Assembly: GCF_001440395.1 (NCBI RefSeq)
Contig: NZ_LLXZ01000197.1
Coordinates: 49,790 to 113,789 of the forward strand
DNA: 64,000 nt
Reading direction: 5' to 3'
From: Bradyrhizobium jicamae
GTDB taxonomy: Bacteria; Pseudomonadota; Alphaproteobacteria; Rhizobiales; Xanthobacteraceae
Part shown: piece after piece, positions 37,755-46,472 of the stretch
How positions within the stretch are numbered: the first letter of the stretch is position 1
How the letters are laid out: each line of letters begins with the position of its first letter
The notes under the pieces: model-generated
Told to the model about the DNA's origin: nothing
The model's input: the letters and a program-made list of their open reading frames with translations, nothing else
The model's database searches: none
Translations under genes and position numbers: made by a program

Positions 37755-38729
37755 TCAGCCGTTGCCGTTGCCCGGAAGCACCGCGTTGCTTGGCGTCCGC
37801 CGGTCGGTGATCTGCAGGCCGAACAGGCTGCCGATCAGTTCGACGGCGACGCGTGCGGTGCGACCGCGCTCGTCGAGAAACGGGTTGAGCTCGACGATAT
37901 CGACCGAGCACACCAGCCCGGAATCGTGCAAGAGCTCCATGATCAGGTGCGCCTCGCGATAGGTCGCGCCACCCGGCACGGTGGTGCCGACGCCGGGAGC
38001 GACCGTGGGATCGAGGAAGTCGACGTCGAAAGAGACATGCAGCACGCCGTTCCGCGCTCGCACGCGTTCGATCACCTTTCGGATCAGGACGCCGACGCCG
38101 AACTCGTCGATCGCGCGCATGTCGGCGATTGCGACGCGGCGCTCGAACACCAGTTTTTTCTCCTCGGGATCGATCGAGCGAATCCCGAACAGGTCGAGCT
38201 GATCCGGGCCGATCGAGGCGCGGGGCGCGCCGCCAAGCAGATCGTCGAGGCCGGCCTCGCCGCACAGGAACGCGGCCGACATGCCGTGCATGTTGCCGGT
38301 TTCCGTCGTCTGCGGCGTGTTGTAGTCGGCATGGGCATCGACCCAGAGCACGAACAGCGGCCGGCCCTGCTCCTGCCAGTGGCGCGCGACGCCGTTCACC
38401 GATCCCATCGACAGCGAATGATCGCCGCCCATGAAGATGGGAATGGCGCCGGAACGCGCCAGCGCATAGGAGCGCTCGCTGAGTGCGCGGATCCAGCCCT
38501 TGATCGTGTCGTAATATTTGGCGTTCGCCGGCGGCGGGCCCTCGGCGGAGGCGGGGCCGGGCTTGGCCATGTTGCCATGGTCCTCGACGGCAAAGCCGAG
38601 CTGGTCGAGGATGCGGCCGATGCCTGCGGTGCGCAGCGCGTCCGGTCCCATCAGGGTGCCGAGTTGCGAGGCGCCGATCTCGATGGGGACGCCGAGCAGG
38701 GCGATGCGGGGAACGTTGGCATCAGACAT
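37755..38729 (-). CDS. rocF: Arginase
   Basis: 324 residues. Cleaves L-arginine to ornithine and urea with a binuclear Mn centre. Ligand motifs are GGDHSLSMGS, DAHADYN and SFDVDFLDP, and SVDIVELNPFLD is the arginase-specific end. The DAHAD...GNMHGM spacing fits arginase rather than agmatinase. ATG at 38729 (MSDANVPRIALLGVP) is the homologous start; the frame runs through the adjacent repeat to 38834. No ornithine pathway gene is next to it, so it appears as a single transcription unit ending at the terminator shared with pckA. Confidence 0.94.
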   Translation of the reverse strand: MSDANVPRIALLGVPIEIGASQLGTLMGPDALRTAGIGRILDQLGFAVEDHGNMAKPGPASAEGPPPANAKYYDTIKGWIRALSERSYALARSGAIPIFMGGDHSLSMGSVNGVARHWQEQGRPLFVLWVDAHADYNTPQTTETGNMHGMSAAFLCGEAGLDDLLGGAPRASIGPDQLDLFGIRSIDPEEKKLVFERRVAIADMRAIDEFGVGVLIRKVIERVRARNGVLHVSFDVDFLDPTVAPGVGTTVPGGATYREAHLIMELLHDSGLVCSVDIVELNPFLDERGRTARVAVELIGSLFGLQITDRRTPSNAVLPGNGNG

Positions 38730-38749
38730 GCGGGCCACCTTCCGATCAG

Positions 38750-38838
38750 TAGGGTGGGCAAAGCGAAGCGCCCACCATTCAGCCTGACGGATTGGATAGA
38801 TGGTGGGCACGGCGCGAAGCGCGCCTTTGCCCACCCTA
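38750..38838. repeat. TAGGGTGGGCAAAGCGAAGC palindromic repeat, copy B
   Basis: Same outer arms as copy A at 27986-28076 (TAGGGTGGGCAAAGCGAAGC ... TTTGCCCACCCTA) with a different central loop (CAGCCTGACGGATTGGATAG). Lies between the arginase start (38729) and the thioesterase stop (38862). Confidence 0.85.
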
Positions 38839-38861
38839 CAAGATTTTCGACAGGCCGATGC

Positions 38862-39680
38862 TCACGCCTTGAAATAGGCGATTTGCGTCGTGGTTGCGAG
38901 CAGGCGACCCGAGGGCGACCACAATTCGCCGTGCTGGTCGCCGTAACTCCTGTGGAAAATCCGGGCGTCGGCTGCCGCCAGCACGTGGGTAATGTCCTCG
39001 CCCGCCAGCTCTTCCGACGCGGTATGAAAATACGTCGTGATGGAGACCGTGCCGAACGGCACGAGTTCCCGCCGCGCCAGAAACACCCGGCCGAAGAAGG
39101 CGTCCGACATCGACATCAGCGACAGCATGTCGATCTTTCGCGGCACGCGGTCGCCGATCCATTGCTTGGAGAAGGCATCGAGCGGCTCCGCCGCAGGCGA
39201 GCCGTAGAAGCTCGGCTCCCCCTCGACAAAGCGGAAATCATATTGGTGCGTCCAGGTCATCGGCGTGTTCGGAAACGAGCGCGCCTGCGCGAATGGCACC
39301 GCGTCCGGATATTTCATCTGCTGGTGCGACCAGGACGGACGGCGCTCGGCGAATACAGCGGTCGCCAGCGTCGCGACGTCGCCACCGCCCTGCGTCATCT
39401 CCACGCACCAGTGCTGGCTCGAACGGTTGGCCTTGACCAGCCGCACGTCGAGGTCGAACGGGCCTTCGGCCACCGGCGCGCAGAAGTTCACGGTCAGCGC
39501 CAACGGATCGCCCGCCCGCTGCGGATGTTCCATCAGCGCGCGCAAAATAGTCGCTGCCGTGCAGCCGCCGAACGGGCCGACAAAGGCCCAGTAGTCCGGG
39601 CTGGTCTTGCCCTGCCAGCAGCTATCGCCGGCGGTCACCCGCGTGGCGTCGTCGAAGAGGTGAGGGGAGTTTGTGAGCAT
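38862..39680 (-). CDS. Acyl-CoA thioesterase, TesB-like double hot-dog protein
   Basis: 272 residues. N-terminal hot-dog half with the family block YWAFVGPFGGCTAATILRAL, and a second half with SWSHQQ and the catalytic-Asp region SMSDAFFGRVFLARR. Hydrolyses acyl-CoA to free acid and CoA. Chain-length preference is unknown. Starts at the ATG at 39680, next to a palindromic repeat. Neighbours (arginase, alpha/beta hydrolase) give no pathway hint. Confidence 0.82.
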   Translation of the reverse strand: MLTNSPHLFDDATRVTAGDSCWQGKTSPDYWAFVGPFGGCTAATILRALMEHPQRAGDPLALTVNFCAPVAEGPFDLDVRLVKANRSSQHWCVEMTQGGGDVATLATAVFAERRPSWSHQQMKYPDAVPFAQARSFPNTPMTWTHQYDFRFVEGEPSFYGSPAAEPLDAFSKQWIGDRVPRKIDMLSLMSMSDAFFGRVFLARRELVPFGTVSITTYFHTASEELAGEDITHVLAAADARIFHRSYGDQHGELWSPSGRLLATTTQIAYFKA

Positions 39681-39727
39681 CGATGTACTTCGGTTTCGAG
39701 GGGCGCGACGTTGTTGCCGCAGATACC

Positions 39728-39870
39728 GTCATTGCGAGCGGAGCGACTTGTTCGCCGTAGCTCGAAGAGTGAAGGCGGGAGCAATCCATCGCGCCGCAAG
39801 CGGAGGAATGGATTGCTTCGTCGCTTACGCTCCCTTGCACAAACGCTTCGCGTTTGTCGCAGGCAATGAC
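39728..39870. repeat. GTCATTGCGAG repeat, long form
   Basis: Opens GTCATTGCGAGCGGAGCGAC and ends GGCAATGAC, with inner GCAATCCAT / ATGGATTGC and a further hairpin AACGCTTCGCGTTT. It is 143 bp against 84 bp for the copy at 16513-16596, so extra sequence has entered the loop arms. It fills the 271-bp gap 39681-39951, where I see no gene. Confidence 0.8.
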
Positions 39871-39951
39871 GCGGATGCAGTATCGCAACAATCCTGCCGA
39901 ATTCAATGACGCCAGAGGTAATGGATTTCCGCTTCCCGGGATTGCGATTGC

Positions 39952-40647
39952 TCATTCATCCATGTGCTCGCAAAATTGATTGATTGCCTTGGCTGCAGCT
40001 TCGGGGCGGGTTGCCAGCAGCATGTGCGAGGAATCGAACCAATGCACATGGCAACGTGGCTGAGCAGCTACGATCTCGTCAACCTGCCGCCTGTTCACCA
40101 GACGGTCGAAACGCCCTTGCAGGCACAGCACGGGGCAGGCGACCCCGCGTAGTCGATCGCGCTTGTCGACGCGAAGCACTTCGCGGGCACGGTATTGAAG
40201 GACCTCGCGAGGCAAGGCCGCCAATACATGGCGAAGGCGAGCGGTGAGTTCAGGCGTTGCCTCCGATCCCATCAGCGCCGTCGCAATGATGCGCTTGGGC
40301 AGCCACCTGAGGTCAAGGAGCCGAGTGAGTGCCGCGAACTGCGCCGGCAGCGGATGTCGCGCAAAACTCGATGCGAGGACCAATCCGACGGCACGCGGGT
40401 CCGCGGCCGCGATTTCGACCGCGATCGGTCCGGAAAAGGATTCGCCGAGGACGACGAACGGACGGTTCGGTGCGCGTTCCCTGACATGGGCGGCCAATTG
40501 GGCGTAGCCTAGCGGTCGGTCGGATGGGTACGCGATCAGCTGAACCGGGCGGTGCAAGGATAGTTGATCTGCCAGCGCTTTCAGGAGCTCTCCCGTTCCG
40601 TCCATGCCCGGAAGAAGGATAATCGGAGTAGCTTCGGGCGCGCTCAT
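39952..40647 (-). CDS. Alpha/beta hydrolase
   Basis: 231 residues. Elements: LLPGMDGTGE oxyanion loop near residue 12, nucleophile elbow VVLGESFSGP (Ser in GESFSG), GRFDRLV with the likely acid Asp, and a C-terminal His in FDSSHMLL. No signal peptide. The ATG at 40647 was chosen because upstream in-frame sequence is not protein-like. Substrate unknown; the family includes esterases and lipid-processing hydrolases. Confidence 0.82.
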   Translation of the reverse strand: MSAPEATPIILLPGMDGTGELLKALADQLSLHRPVQLIAYPSDRPLGYAQLAAHVRERAPNRPFVVLGESFSGPIAVEIAAADPRAVGLVLASSFARHPLPAQFAALTRLLDLRWLPKRIIATALMGSEATPELTARLRHVLAALPREVLQYRAREVLRVDKRDRLRGVACPVLCLQGRFDRLVNRRQVDEIVAAQPRCHVHWFDSSHMLLATRPEAAAKAINQFCEHMDE

Positions 40648-40714
40648 CCGGCCATCATAGCATGTCGTGGTTCGAGAAAGTCCAGGGAGCTTGCGCGCTC
40701 GACGGATATACGAT

Positions 40715-43231
40715 CTAGCCCTTGGCCTCGCGCTGGGCATCGGCCTCCGGCGCAGCCGCGCGCACCGGCACGTTCCAGATATCCTCGGCGTATTCGCGGA
40801 TGGTGCGGTCGGAGGAGAACCACGGCATCCGCGCCACGTTGAGGATCGAGGCGCGGGTCCAGGCCGGTATCACCTGCCAGCGGGCGTCGATGCCGCGCTG
40901 TGCCGCGTAATAGGAATCGAAGTCGGCCGAGACCATGTAATGGTCGATGTAGCGCAGGGCGTGACCGATGGACGCGAAGCGGGCGGGATCGTCGGGCGAG
41001 AATGCGCCGCTCTCGATCGCGGTAATGGCCCGTGCCAGCCGCGGCGAGCGGCGGATGATATCGGTCGCATCCAGCCCCTGCTTGCGCCGGACCATGACGT
41101 CGCCGGCCTCCATGCCGAAGATCGCGATGTTCTCCGCGCCGACATGGTCGCGGATCTCGATATTGGCGCCGTCGAGCGTGCCGATGGTCAGAGCGCCGTT
41201 GAGCGCCAGCTTCATGTTGCCGGTGCCGGAGGCTTCCATGCCGGCGGTCGAAATCTGCTCGGAGAGATCGGCGGCCGGAATGATAACCTCGGCGAGGCTG
41301 ACATTGTAGTCGGCGAGGAAAACCACCTTCAGTCGTCCCGCGATGTCGGGGTCGTTGTTGACGACCTCGGCGACGTCGTTGATCAGCTTGATGATCAGCT
41401 TGGCGTAGCGATAGCTCGCCGCCGCCTTGCCGGCGAAGATCTTCACCCGCGGCACCCAGTCGCGCTGCGGCTCGTCCTTGATCGCCTGGTACAGCGCGAC
41501 GGTCTCGACGACGTTGAGCAATTGCCGCTTGTACTCGTGGATGCGCTTGATCTGGATATCGAACAGCGCCGACGGATCGACCTTGATGCCGAGCCGCTCA
41601 TTGATCAGCCGTGCCAGCGCCACCTTGTTCTGATGCTTGACGTCGCGAAAGCGTTGCTGGAACGCGTTGTCGCTGGCGCGGGCCTCGAGACGTTCGAACA
41701 GGGAGAAATCGTCGAGCACGGCCTCGCCGCAGACCTCGCGCAGCAGGTCGGTCAGCTTTGGATTGGCCAGCATCAGCCAGCGGCGGAAGGTGATGCCGTT
41801 GGTCTTGTTGGTGATGCGGCCGGGATAGAGATGGTTGAGATCGTGGAACACGGTCTCCTTCATCAGGTCGGAATGCATCGCCGAGACGCCGTTGATGCGG
41901 TGCGAGCCGACGAAGGCGAGCTGTCCCATCCGCACCCGCCGTCCGGATTTCTCGTCGATCAGCGACACGGAGGCGCGGTAGTCGATGTCGCCCGGGCAAC
42001 GCTGATCGGCCAGCGCCAGATGCGCGGCATTGATGCGGTAGATGATTTCGAGATGCCGCGGCAGCAGCCGCTCGAACAGTTCGACCGGCCAGGTCTCCAG
42101 CGCTTCCGGCAGCAGCGTGTGATTGGTGTAGGACAGCGTCGCCACCGTGAGCTTCCACGCTTCGTCCCAGCGGAAATTGTGCAGGTCGACCAGGATGCGC
42201 ATCAGCTCGGTGACGGCAAGACTCGGATGGGTGTCGTTGAGCTGCACCGCGACCTTGGAGGGGAGGTTGCGCAACTGTCCGTCGGACGCGAGGTGCCGCT
42301 TGATCAGGTCCTGCAGCGAGGCCGAGACGAAGAAATATTCCTGCCGCAGCCGCAGCTCGCGCCCGGCCGGGCTCTCGTCGTTCGGATAGAGGAATTTGCA
42401 GATCGATTCCGCGCGCGCTTCCTCGGCGACCGCGCCGAGGTAATCGCCGGTGTTGAAGACGTCGAGCCGCAAGGGATCGGGCGAGCGCGCCGACCACAGC
42501 CGCAGCGCGTTGACGTGCTGGCCGCGCCAGCCCACGATTGGCGTGTCGTAGGCGACCGCCTGCACGGTTTCCGCCGGCCGCCAGGTGGCGCGGTCGCGGC
42601 CGCGGTCATCGACATGGTCGACATGGCCGCCGAAGTGGATGTGATAGACCACCTCCGCGCGCTGGAATTCCCAGGGATTGCCGAAGCTCAGCCATTCGTC
42701 CGGATATTCCTGCTGCCAGCCCTGCGAAATGATCTGGCGGAACAGGCCGAAATCGTAGCGGATGCCGTAGCCAATGGCGGGAACGGCCAGCGTCGCCATG
42801 CTCTCCATGAAGCACGCCGCGAGCCGCCCGAGACCGCCATTGCCGAGCGCCGCATCCGGCTCGCATTTGCGCAAGTCATCAAGCCCGACGCCGAGATCGC
42901 CGAGCGCCGTCTCGAACATCGGCAACAAGCCCATATTGTTCAACCCGTCGGTGAACAAGCGGCCGATCAGGAATTCCAGCGAGAGGTAATAGACGCGCTT
43001 GCTGCCGGAATCGTAGCTTTCTTTTTCCGCCGTCAGCCAGCGGTGCACGATGCGGTCGCGCAGCGCCAGCGCCGCCGCCTTGTACCAGTCGCGCCGGGTC
43101 GCCATGCCGGCGTCCTTGCCGATCGCAAGGCGAAGCTTGGCAAGAATGGCGCCCTTGATCTCGGCCAGCGCCAACTCGTCGATCGGCTGCCCCGGCGCCG
43201 GATAGTTCCCCGGGAATTGTTCCTGCAACAC
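40715..43231 (-). CDS. glgP: Glycogen phosphorylase
   Basis: 838 residues, full length. Releases glucose-1-phosphate from glycogen or maltodextrin with PLP. The PLP lysine lies in ASGTGNMKLALNGAL; other family blocks are YLSLEFLIGR, NGGLGRLAACFMES, YEYGIRYDF-like GYGIRYDFGLF and RIHEYKRQLLN. The start is GTG at 43231 with GCAGGAA 6 bases upstream; no ATG is nearby. No other glg genes are in the window, so it is not in a glycogen operon here. Confidence 0.97.
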   Translation of the reverse strand: MLQEQFPGNYPAPGQPIDELALAEIKGAILAKLRLAIGKDAGMATRRDWYKAAALALRDRIVHRWLTAEKESYDSGSKRVYYLSLEFLIGRLFTDGLNNMGLLPMFETALGDLGVGLDDLRKCEPDAALGNGGLGRLAACFMESMATLAVPAIGYGIRYDFGLFRQIISQGWQQEYPDEWLSFGNPWEFQRAEVVYHIHFGGHVDHVDDRGRDRATWRPAETVQAVAYDTPIVGWRGQHVNALRLWSARSPDPLRLDVFNTGDYLGAVAEEARAESICKFLYPNDESPAGRELRLRQEYFFVSASLQDLIKRHLASDGQLRNLPSKVAVQLNDTHPSLAVTELMRILVDLHNFRWDEAWKLTVATLSYTNHTLLPEALETWPVELFERLLPRHLEIIYRINAAHLALADQRCPGDIDYRASVSLIDEKSGRRVRMGQLAFVGSHRINGVSAMHSDLMKETVFHDLNHLYPGRITNKTNGITFRRWLMLANPKLTDLLREVCGEAVLDDFSLFERLEARASDNAFQQRFRDVKHQNKVALARLINERLGIKVDPSALFDIQIKRIHEYKRQLLNVVETVALYQAIKDEPQRDWVPRVKIFAGKAAASYRYAKLIIKLINDVAEVVNNDPDIAGRLKVVFLADYNVSLAEVIIPAADLSEQISTAGMEASGTGNMKLALNGALTIGTLDGANIEIRDHVGAENIAIFGMEAGDVMVRRKQGLDATDIIRRSPRLARAITAIESGAFSPDDPARFASIGHALRYIDHYMVSADFDSYYAAQRGIDARWQVIPAWTRASILNVARMPWFSSDRTIREYAEDIWNVPVRAAAPEADAQREAKG

Positions 43232-43473
43232 GTTGATTCCTGCAGTTGAGACTCAAGACAAGATAGGCGCGTTGCCCCGCGATCGAAACCAGCCGGATGT
43301 ATGTTGTGCATCGCGCTGGCATGATTTTATGCAAGGACCGGGCCGATTTCGCGGCATCGGCGGCGGGATTTTGGTGCTATGATCGCGGTGCGAAGCCGAG
43401 GATCGCTGGGGTTCAGTGGCCGGGTGCCAGTGCGCGCAAGGCAGATGCGTGCCGCCAGAACGGGAGGCTTGCC

Positions 43474-43704
43474 ATGAGACTGACGATCGAGATCGCCGCC
43501 GCTACGCTATTGGTAGTCTGCATCAGCGCCACCAGCGCGGCCTTTGCCGCAGGCAAGTCCGCCAGGAGCGCGGACGGCCTGAGCTGCACGTTCAGCGTCG
43601 CGCAGGGCGCATCGCCCGTCGCGCGCTGTGCGGCGATGAAGCGGCAGTGCGGCGGAAAGTTCTATGCCAATTATTGCGGCGACAAGCTGTTGTCGGCGAT
43701 GTGA
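43474..43704 (+). CDS. Small secreted cysteine-containing protein
   Basis: 76 residues. Signal peptide (LTIEIAAATLLVVCISATSAAFAA), then a ~50-residue mature peptide with four Cys (LSCTFS, VARCAAMKRQCGGKFYANYCG). Function unknown; such small Cys-containing secreted proteins recur in rhizobial genomes. ATG follows GGGAGGCTTGCC, a good ribosome site. The frame is open upstream to 43297 but nothing before this ATG looks like protein. Divergent from glgP. Confidence 0.75.
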   Translation: MRLTIEIAAATLLVVCISATSAAFAAGKSARSADGLSCTFSVAQGASPVARCAAMKRQCGGKFYANYCGDKLLSAM

Positions 43705-43744
43705 AGAGATTGAGGTCCGCCACGGTTCATACCATGGCGCCGTC

Positions 43745-43957
43745 CTACTCTTCGCTTTCCTCCGAAAATCCGGGATAGCGGAGATGAAGCTTTTGCAGCA
43801 GCTTGGAATGCACGGCTAACGATATTTCGTCGAGAGACGCGGAAAGCAAGGCTTGATCCTCGCTGTCGAGGGTCGACACGATCGCATGCGCCCGCTCGAT
43901 CGCATCGACCGCTTCCAGTAACAGCGAGCGGATTTTGTTGGCGTGCGTCTCGTCCAT
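43745..43957 (-). CDS. Small helical hypothetical protein
   Basis: 70 residues, not recognised. Predicted all-helical and acidic, beginning MDETHANKIRSLLLEAVDAIERAH and ending in an acidic tail (EESEE). Soluble, no cysteines. Convergent with the small secreted protein gene (40 bp apart). The ATG follows AGGATGG. Coding is supported mainly by length, composition and a plausible start. Confidence 0.6.
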   Translation of the reverse strand: MDETHANKIRSLLLEAVDAIERAHAIVSTLDSEDQALLSASLDEISLAVHSKLLQKLHLRYPGFSEESEE

Positions 43958-44124
43958 CGTTCCATCCTGTGCGGCAGATCGCCGACAAACAACCTATGGT
44001 AGGAAATATTTGGCGATGTCGCTAGAACAAATTAAGAACACTTTATCAAGTATCTGATATATCATTGTGATTCGGCGCGTCGCCGACACAACATTTATGG
44101 TCTATCCGAGTTTGGGAGGACTAC

Positions 44125-44556
44125 ATGTCCACCATCGCCTTCGATCAGTTCGCTCTCACCCGCATCGCCGATTTCGCGCGCTCGCTGTCGCGCCTGCACC
44201 AGGCCTCGCGCCGCCAGCCCGTCGATGACGACGCGATCGACCGTGAATTCAACGCGGTCTGCATGTCGGTGTGGGGCTACACCACGGACGATTTCAGCGA
44301 CGAGCTGTTTTCGATCGAGGACCACGCCTTCCTCGATGGGCTGGATGAAGCGCAGGCGCGCATCTTCGCCGCCGAGCAGGGCTACGACCTCGTCGACGAT
44401 CAGGGCATGCTGACGGACTGGTGGGGTTATTGCTGGATGATCCTGGCCGAGAAGCGCGGCCTGCTGACGGCTGAAAACCGCGCCGCGGCGCGTGCGGCGA
44501 TCGAGGAAAAATATCTGTCGGCGCCGAACGTGATCGGAGTGATCGTCGGGCGGTGA
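44125..44556 (+). CDS. Hypothetical protein
   Basis: 143 residues, not recognised. Acidic, soluble, helical, with a Trp-rich middle (SVWGYTTDDF, LTDWWGYCWMIL). No signal peptide or known motif. ATG preceded by GGGAGGACTAC, a good ribosome site. Upstream 43958-44124 is unusually AT-rich (for example TATCTGATATATCATTG), suggesting a strong promoter. A palindromic repeat follows the gene. Confidence 0.75.
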   Translation: MSTIAFDQFALTRIADFARSLSRLHQASRRQPVDDDAIDREFNAVCMSVWGYTTDDFSDELFSIEDHAFLDGLDEAQARIFAAEQGYDLVDDQGMLTDWWGYCWMILAEKRGLLTAENRAAARAAIEEKYLSAPNVIGVIVGR

Positions 44557-44566
44557 GTTGGTCTTG

Positions 44567-44668
44567 GTCATTCCGGAATGGTCCGAAGGACCATATCCGG
44601 AATCTCGAGATTCTCAGGTGCGCAATTGCGCACCATAGTTCGATGCTGGCGCATCGCCCCGGAATGAC
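44567..44668. repeat. GTCATTCCGG palindromic repeat
   Basis: Outer arms GTCATTCCGG / CCGGAATGAC; inner perfect palindromes GGTCCGAAGGACC, AATCTCGAGATT and GGTGCGCAATTGCGCACC. It lies between convergent genes ending at 44556 and 44675. The last palindrome is also found inside the repeat at 58866-58983. Confidence 0.85.
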
Positions 44669-44674
44669 TAGCCG

Positions 44675-45499
44675 CTAATTCACTTCCGCCCGCTTCGCCG
44701 CTTTTGGCTTGACCGTCTTCGGGATGGAAGCCGTCGGCAGATCGGCGTCGCGGCTTGTTTCCGGAAGCGGCGCGCTGGCCGCGACCGTTTCGGCGCTGAC
44801 CGGCGCGACCTTCATTTCGCCGAGCCGGGCGCGGACTTCCGCCGTCAGCCCGGGATAGGAGGCGACCGGCGTGAACTCGGCCGCCTGGTCGGCGCCGAGG
44901 CGCACGCCCGTATAGGCGACGAGACCGTCGGTCGTGGCGATGACGTCGCCGGAGCGGAGCGAGGTGTCGAGCGTGAGATCGACCGGCGCTAGCCCGGACG
45001 GGCTCCTGCCGTTGCAGGTGCAGTCGGCACTCAGCGCCTTGCGATAGGCGTAGGCGTTCTCGCTGTCGGCATAGCGCTCGCCGCCGCTCGCGGTCGCATG
45101 GTCGATGCTGCTGCCGTAAAACACCTTGGTGGCGCTCGCGGGACAGAAGGCCTGGCAAGTCTGAACCGGCGAAACATTGCCGCGCGTGGTCAGCGGAAAA
45201 TATTTGCCGTCGCAGCTACGCACGCAGAACGCAGGGCCACTGGGGCCGGCGACGCGCGGTGCCGGTACGGGCTGGGATGGCTGATGATTGCCAAACGGAT
45301 CGGCGAAGAAATTGGCCGGCGAGGGGGCCTGCCGTGTCTGCTGCTTCTGGATGCCGCCGAACAGGAAATCGAACAGGCCTTCGGCGGAGACGCTGCCGGG
45401 CGTCAGCGTGAGCGCGCCTGCAAGGGTCGCGGCGGCCACAAACGTCGCGCGGCGCCGCACGCGCGAAAAAGCCAACTCTGTACGCAACGCCAACTCCAC
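44675..45499 (-). CDS. DUF2865 domain secreted protein, copy 2
   Basis: 274 residues. Collinear with the protein at 8337-9044: signal-like N-terminus (RRRATFVAAATLAGALTL), LFDFLFGG, then AFCVRSCDGKYFPLTT, CQAFCPASATKVFYGSS, YADSENAYAYRKAL and CTCNG with matching cysteines. A ~60-residue C-terminal extension (ETVAASAPLPETSRDADL...) is unique. No Gln run here. GTG at 45499 is chosen because it aligns with the copy-1 ATG (VELALRTEL against MDQALRTEL); TTG at 45511 is the alternative. Function unknown. Confidence 0.83.
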   Translation of the reverse strand: MELALRTELAFSRVRRRATFVAAATLAGALTLTPGSVSAEGLFDFLFGGIQKQQTRQAPSPANFFADPFGNHQPSQPVPAPRVAGPSGPAFCVRSCDGKYFPLTTRGNVSPVQTCQAFCPASATKVFYGSSIDHATASGGERYADSENAYAYRKALSADCTCNGRSPSGLAPVDLTLDTSLRSGDVIATTDGLVAYTGVRLGADQAAEFTPVASYPGLTAEVRARLGEMKVAPVSAETVAASAPLPETSRDADLPTASIPKTVKPKAAKRAEVN

Positions 45500-45644
45500 C
45501 CAACGCAACAAACGCGCTGAAGCGCGCAGGCTTCAGCCGGGAGTAACCTTAACGGGGGATGGTAAAGGAGTGGTATTCAGGGGCGGAGAAGGGGAAGGAA
45601 ATGCGGAAGCGAACGAGGAGCCGCGCTCTCTCCAACGTGATGGT

Positions 45645-45683
45645 CGGGCAAAAGCGCGAAGATGCGCTTCGCGCTTTTGCCCG
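45645..45683 (-). terminator. 17-bp perfect hairpin after pyrE
   Basis: CGGGCAAAAGCGCGAAG (45645-45661) pairs perfectly with CTTCGCGCTTTTGCCCG (45667-45683) around 5 bases. It lies 34 bp past the pyrE stop (45717) in its direction of transcription. No U-run is present, so it may be a REP-type element that also blocks read-through toward the DUF2865 gene. Confidence 0.6.
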
Positions 45684-45716
45684 GGCATGACGGCTGCATC
45701 TGCGGAGAGGCCACGA

Positions 45717-46280
45717 TCAGCCTTTCAAAAACTCACCGGCCTTGTACAGCGAACGAAACTCGAGCCCCGCTTCTGCAAACGCTTCAGTCGCCCCTTCCTC
45801 GCGGTCGACCATGGTGAGCACCAGGACGATCTCGCCGCCGGCATCACGCACGGCCTCGACCGCCTTCAGCGCCGAGCCGCCGGTCGTGGTGACGTCCTCG
45901 ACGATCACGATGCGCTTGCCTTCCAGGCTCTCTCCCTTGGCGAGGCCCTCCACCGCGAGGCGCGCGCCATGCTCCTTCGGTTTCTTGCGCACGAAGAAGG
46001 CGGCGATCGGGTGGCCCTTCAGCCAGGAAAGCTGCGCGATCGCGCCTGCCAGTGGGACGGCGCCCATCTCCAACCCGCCGACGAAATCGAGCCTGTCGTC
46101 CTTCAGCGCCTCATAGGTTAGCTCGGCCAGAAGCGCCGCGCCTTCGGGGTCGAGCATGGTCGGCTTGAGGTTGAAGTAGAAGTCGCTCTTGCGGCCAGAC
46201 GCCAGCGTGATCTCGCCGCGCCCGAACGAACGCTTGCGGATGATCTCGGCGAGGCGGGCGCGGGAGGCTGATTTGGACAA
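45717..46280 (-). CDS. pyrE: Orotate phosphoribosyltransferase
   Basis: 187 residues. Makes orotidine 5'-phosphate from orotate and PRPP in pyrimidine synthesis. PRPP-binding motif VIVEDVTTTGGSALKAVEAV, orotate-site GGLEMGAVPLAGAI and flexible loop KKPKEHGA are present. The start is TTG at 46280 (reads MSKSASRARLAEIIRKRSF); no ATG or GTG fits the family length, although the frame is open far upstream. Other pyr genes are absent. Confidence 0.95.
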   Translation of the reverse strand: MSKSASRARLAEIIRKRSFGRGEITLASGRKSDFYFNLKPTMLDPEGAALLAELTYEALKDDRLDFVGGLEMGAVPLAGAIAQLSWLKGHPIAAFFVRKKPKEHGARLAVEGLAKGESLEGKRIVIVEDVTTTGGSALKAVEAVRDAGGEIVLVLTMVDREEGATEAFAEAGLEFRSLYKAGEFLKG

Positions 46281-46420
46281 GGCGGTTTTTCCGGGGTTTG
46301 AGGCGGGCCGCAATCTATCGGCGCTCGCGGGCACATTCCAGCGCTGATCCGGTGCCGTCAACAGTGGCGCATGCGTCCTGCTTTCGCAGGGGCGCCCCGT
46401 GGAAAGCGCGGGTTGTAAGG

Positions 46421-46448
46421 CCCGGAGGTTCCGGGGTACGGAGACCCC
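46421..46448 (+). promoter_or_regulatory. Two overlapping, mutually exclusive hairpins in the GST leader
   Basis: CCCGGA-GGT-TCCGGG (46421-46435) and GGGGT-ACGGAG-ACCCC (46433-46448) share 46433-46435 and cannot both form fully. They lie 25-50 bp before the GST start. A third hairpin CCTGC-TTTC-GCAGG is at about 46378-46391. Function not known. Confidence 0.35.
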
Positions 46449-46472
46449 AAGCCTTTGAGGGGGAAACCGTAG

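Noticed and set aside
37743..39869. 708-codon open frame opposite arginase and thioesterase
   Set aside because: Runs through two real genes and a palindromic repeat on the other strand; no domain seen.
40667..43249. 860-codon open frame opposite glgP
   Set aside because: Antisense to a full-length glycogen phosphorylase with all motifs; its translation has no recognisable domain and is a codon-bias shadow.
43958..44124. Defined sigma-70 promoter in the AT-rich stretch before the gene at 44125
   Set aside because: AT content is suggestive, but no -35/-10 pair with good spacing could be fixed by eye.
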